From Cornus controversa (Eukaryota > Streptophyta > Magnoliopsida > Cornales > Cornaceae): 64,000 bases of DNA. Both the position numbers and the translations under genes were made by a program. The notes beneath the pieces were generated by a model that was not told the DNA's origin, did no database searches, and saw only the letters and a list, made by a program, of their open reading frames with translations. The stretch lies in the NCBI GenBank assembly GCA_026545225.1, contig CM048850.1:8295501-8359500 (forward strand), in the 5' to 3' direction. Numbering within the stretch: position 1 is the first letter of the stretch; each line of letters starts with the position of its first letter. Below are positions 60,155 through 64,000 of the stretch, one piece after another.

Positions 60155-60960
60155 GTGATATGCTTAAAAGCATGCTAACTAACATCACACAATTCTATCG
60201 GCACATGAATTAATTGAACAAAATAAAGTACATAACCGACCACGCAAACAGACAAGTTTAACATACTCTCATATACTGTTTCAAATATTAAACAATAAGT
60301 CAAGTATGTTTATGATAGCAGAGAAACCATTACGGAACAAGTAATAAACAATTAAACCTGATTTAAACACTATATAATTACTCAAGAACATTTATGAAAG
60401 CAAAGAAACAATTAAAAGAAAAAAAAGTAAACAATTAATTAAAAGAGAACTCCACAAAACTAACACTTCAATTTAAAAATCAAGTATCTAAACCTAGCTC
60501 TAACCTAGGTTTTCGGGCACATTCTATTTTTAAAAGTCCTATTCTATTATTCTGGAATTTTTCATAATTTTTCAAAAATTTAATGTATTTCCAAAAGTTA
60601 AAAGAAAGTAAAATTCTAATTTTTGAAAAACACTTTTTGTACAATTACTCAACAAGTGGCTTACTTCGTCTTGAAATTAAAAGCCCGTGTGCAATTTGTC
60701 CCTAAAAGCTTAATTTAAAATTTTTGGAAAATTTTCAGAATTAAAAAGTAATTTAAAAATTAATTTTCCCATTTTTTTCTTTAAAATGCATTTAAGAAAA
60801 ATATATAAAAATATTCCGAACTAGGCCCAAAGTGGGGCCAATGAGTGGGACAGAAATACCCCTTTCTCGATCCCCGCCGGTAGCCGGAATGGGCCTCATG
60901 CGCCCCACGCGACTGCGGCGCGCGTGGTACCCACTTTTCCTTCTTTTTCCTCTTTCTTGC
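60155..60960 (-). mobile_element. Ty3/gypsy 5' LTR, partial
   Basis: This is a direct repeat of 57,620-58,345, starting at TATGCTTAAAAGCATGCTAA and running past GTGGGACAGAAATACCCC into a GC-rich patch (GCGACTGCGGCGCGCGTGG). The copies differ by scattered substitutions and indels, so the element is old. Both outer ends are missing. Confidence 0.75.
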
Positions 60961-62689
60961 ATTTATTATTTGGTTTTAATTCAATAATTTAGGAACCAAT
61001 CCTAAATCAACCTTTCCTGTAATCAATCAGGTATTAATTCTAAATTCATTCAAGCCTTGATCCTAGGGGACGATACCCTTACTATTACGCTACACGATCC
61101 ATTCTATTGCGAGTAGTGGCGAGTTAAAGGTTTTATAAATTTTAAAGTTGAAGGCAAACTCTAATTAAAGAACACGTCACCCACCTTTTGAAGTGGCCAT
61201 TGTCTAACCTACTGAAGTGGCAAATTTACTAAGCCAACTTGCTTACTAGCCTATATGCCAACTGACCTACCAGCCTAATTGGCCTGCTTCATGGCTATTT
61301 ACAATATGGCCTAGAGATATAAGAAAAATTGGAAGATAATTCAACGTAGACAAACCAAAAATTGGATTTGTGAGCCCTTCACCTCAACAAAAGAAAAGAT
61401 AGACTACTTGTGTTAGATTCCCCTCGATGATTGGAAAGATGGCCCCCAATTGGGGACAACAAAAGATTAGGGGCATATTGCCCCAAACATTCAACGAACA
61501 CGATTAACTGATCACCAAGAAAGTGGTGTCACTGTTCAAATAGCGATCGAGCGAGTTGTTACGACGATTCCACTATAGCTATCATGGTCGACTTAAATGA
61601 GAAGTTGTGGGATTCAACCATGGGAACTATGATTCTTTTATATGGCAGCGAACTGCAGTGAGCATGAGCGGTCACAATATAGTGTTAGTGTATGCTTCTG
61701 CAGCATCCCTATGTTGGTTGACTGATCTATTTATATATAGATGGCCGCCCATACATGAAGACCTGAAATGACGGACACCTTTATAATTAAAGATGATATT
61801 AATTCATGGTTTATAAATTCATTGGACACCATAGTAGATCACGTATATGTTGTAATCATATGTTAATGTGTAACATGTAATGGAGAAGTCAAATTGAGAA
61901 GTTGAGTCCAACGGCATCCGAATCACGTTTTGAAAGGTTGATAGACCAGTATACATACTAGCTATATCAAATTCAATATCGCTCATAGTCATAGGTCTCC
62001 TTCTCTTTTCTCATGATCCCAATAGTGATCCTCCATGCACCAAGTGAACAACCCATGCATTGGCCAAGGCAAGAATCAGCGATCCATTTGTTCTATCTCA
62101 AAACAATAGCAGGTCTCTCTCTCTTAGTTTGACCACCCCGAAAGCCACAAAAGAAAAGAAATAAAAAAAGGGTAAACGAATTTGGTAGTTTACTTTCCTA
62201 CCATTTGTATAGATAAATAACTTCACATGCAAGTGATTTGCTTATTTTTATCTATTGACTTACACATGTTGTATGGACATATGCTAAAGTATATATGTTA
62301 ATAAATGAGCTTTATTTGTTTGAAAAAATAAAAAATAGGTGTAGCCGTAGGGGTGTTGCATATCTCTTGCATCTATATAGTTGCTCATTTTTAATATTCG
62401 TGTATTGGATTGGTCATTTATCTATAGTTATATAGGGTTGAATCAAATGCAAACGTGATTTTTCTTTCTTATTGATCTCTTTGAAAACCCACTCAATATG
62501 AACAAATATATATAAACCATTTATGATAATTAATATCTCGACATATGTGCATAATATATAATAGTTTTTTAACCTTAATATATAGTAGTTCTTGGAGCAT
62601 CAGTTTGATCTTGATACAAGAAATTTGAAGTGAAAGCTCATGAAGCCTAGAAATAACGCATCCCCTTATTAAAGGGTCGAGCAACAAAT
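60961..62689. other. Retroelement-derived sequence without recognisable coding
   Basis: The part at 61,190-61,300 repeats GCCAACTTGCC/GCCTA words related to the 55.5-kb minisatellite. Sequence near 61,430-61,490 (GATGGCCCCCAATTGGGGAC, GGGGCATATTGCCCC) has LTR-like words and short palindromes. No gene is seen from 61,500 to 62,689. Confidence 0.4.
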
Positions 62690-63320
62690 TTTCTCTTCTT
62701 AAAAAATCATCAACGTCGATCTAGGACCCCTTTGTTAAAAGGGAAAGCCCCTGAAGCTTGACATAATTTAACTCCTTGCTAAAGCAAGGCACACACCTCA
62801 CCCAAAAGGCCCTTGTTAAAGGGTAAAATGAATTAATTCCAAGAAAAATTCAACATAACTTGCATACACGTTACCTGACCTTTCTTAAAGGGCAGGATCG
62901 ATTAATCCTGAGAACAAATGCAATTTAACTCATTTTTAAAGAAAAACGCACACCTCTCACAGAGGACTCGACTTAAAGGGCGGGATGGATTAATTTCGAA
63001 TTTTTTTAACATAACTTACATACACCTTGCCTAGAGGGCCTTTCTTAAAAGGCGAGATGGATTGATCCCGAGAACGAATGTAATTCAATTCCTTGCTAGG
63101 GCAAGGCCCATACCTCGCCCAAAAGGCCCTTATTAAAAAGCAGGATGGATTAATCCTGAGAAAAATTTAACTTAACTTTCATACACCTCGCCCAGAGGCC
63201 CCTTTTTACAAGGTATAATGGATTAATCCCGAGAACGAATGTAATTCAACTCTTTGCTAAGGCAAGGCTCAAACCTCACCCAGAGGGCCCTTCTCAAAGT
63301 GGGAGATAACTTAGTCTTGA
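62690..63320. repeat. Satellite-like array, about 159-bp period with two half-units
   Basis: CTTGCTAAAGCAAGGC-type boxes recur at about 62,771, 62,929, 63,090 and 63,250. GAGAACGAATGTAATTCAA-type boxes recur at about 62,910, 63,070 and 63,229. TTCAACATAACTTGCATACA-type boxes recur at about 62,843, 63,003 and 63,159. Each 159-bp unit holds two diverged halves sharing CTCGCCCAGAGGGCCC, then TTAAAGGGCGGGATGGATTA. Four units are visible and they decay at both edges. Confidence 0.85.
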
Positions 63321-64000
63321 GAGACGAGAAAAAACATTTGAGCCTCTTATTAAAGGGGTTACACTTATAAAATTATTTTTGAAGAACCTAGAAGGGGAGC
63401 AGGTGAATAGGTTTTATCCAATTCCTTTTCAATTCTTTAAGAAAAATATGGTTTGTTTGAAGTATTATGTAAACTTTAAAACATAAACACATGACAAAAA
63501 TTTATAGAGGTAAAACTCCAATGTGAGGAAACATCCTCTTTGGTCAGAACTGAGCTCTACTATGTCTAAAAGGATAATACAATAACTCACTAATCACTCT
63601 ATCACTCACCCAACTCACCACATAGTCACTCTAGCTCTCAACCTAGCTCGCAACCTCCCTAGGCCTGAACCATTCTCACCAAACTCACCACAACCACTCT
63701 AACCCAGCTCTAACTTTCCTAAGCTTGAGCTATCTCACACCAAACTCATAGTCTCTCCCCCTGTCCAAAGTATCTCTATTCTTAGACTGCAAGTTGCTAA
63801 TGTAGCAAGTTACTAGATAAGCAAGTTATAAGATCTTCAATTGCAATGCTCAAAGTTAATGTAACTATTTTACTTTAACTTGGCAGATTTTCAATCCAAC
63901 ATATAAACAGCAATGAAGTCAATCCTAGCAATTTAAAATAAGTTTCCCAAAAGAGTGTATGTATATTAACAATTCATGTTAGCCTTGATCAATGAAAAGA
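63321..64000. other. Unresolved retroelement-like sequence at window end
   Basis: AGAGGTAAAACTCCAATGTG is followed by a CT-rich stretch with repeated AACTCACCACA and CTCTAACCC words, resembling the interior of a copia LTR read on the minus strand. No open frame, primer site or end is visible before the window stops. Confidence 0.3.

Noticed and set aside
1-64000. Intact tRNA genes
   Set aside because: All A-box/B-box pairs noticed belong to degenerate SINE heads; no sequence folds as a full cloverleaf with intact arms by eye.

Overview
This window is nuclear DNA from a eudicot plant. It is AT-rich, its genes are split into many short exons with GT-AG introns, and it carries plant-typical retroelements. 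Two complete protein-coding genes can be read exon by exon. I could not identify the species from sequence alone.

Layout. (1) 1-1667 is T-rich and looks like the end of a 5'-UTR intron. (2) 1677-12484 (+) is an ARGONAUTE of the AGO4/6/9 clade: 22 coding exons, 917 codons, DEDH catalytic residues kept. Intron 16 is swollen to 3.7 kb by an antisense L1 fragment. (3) 12485-18397 is the spacer between two convergent genes. It holds a 165-bp tandem duplication, a 1.2-kb TIR transposon with an 8-bp target-site duplication, a 653-bp TRIM retrotransposon with a 5-bp target-site duplication, and SINE relics. (4) 18398-42654 (-) is a LARP1-type La-related protein gene: 14 coding exons, 929 codons, La motif plus C-terminal DM15 repeats. 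Its introns hold a plastid 23S rRNA fragment, a 66-bp minisatellite, L1 and SINE pieces, a Stowaway-like hairpin, a decayed copia gag, and a copia element with both LTRs and a target-site duplication. (5) 43-64 kb has no host gene that I can support. It is layered, broken LTR retrotransposons (Ty1/copia and Ty3/gypsy) with minisatellites and a satellite-like array.

How the genes relate. AGO4-clade proteins bind 24-nt siRNAs and direct DNA methylation of transposons. LARP1 is a cytoplasmic mRNA-binding protein controlling translation and stability of mRNA. Their adjacency looks incidental; nothing shows a shared pathway. One fitting detail is that every nonsense change I recognised in the two readable gypsy relics (52.5-53.4 kb and 59.4-60.15 kb) is a C-to-T or G-to-A transition, as expected from deamination of methylated cytosine.

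I found no convincing new biological system. The best-supported observations are the newly delimited mobile elements with exact ends, the satellite-like array at 62.7-63.3 kb, and the mutation pattern in the gypsy relics. Exon borders were placed by eye from reading frame, GT-AG signals and recalled family alignments. Element family names rest on recognition, not on a database search.
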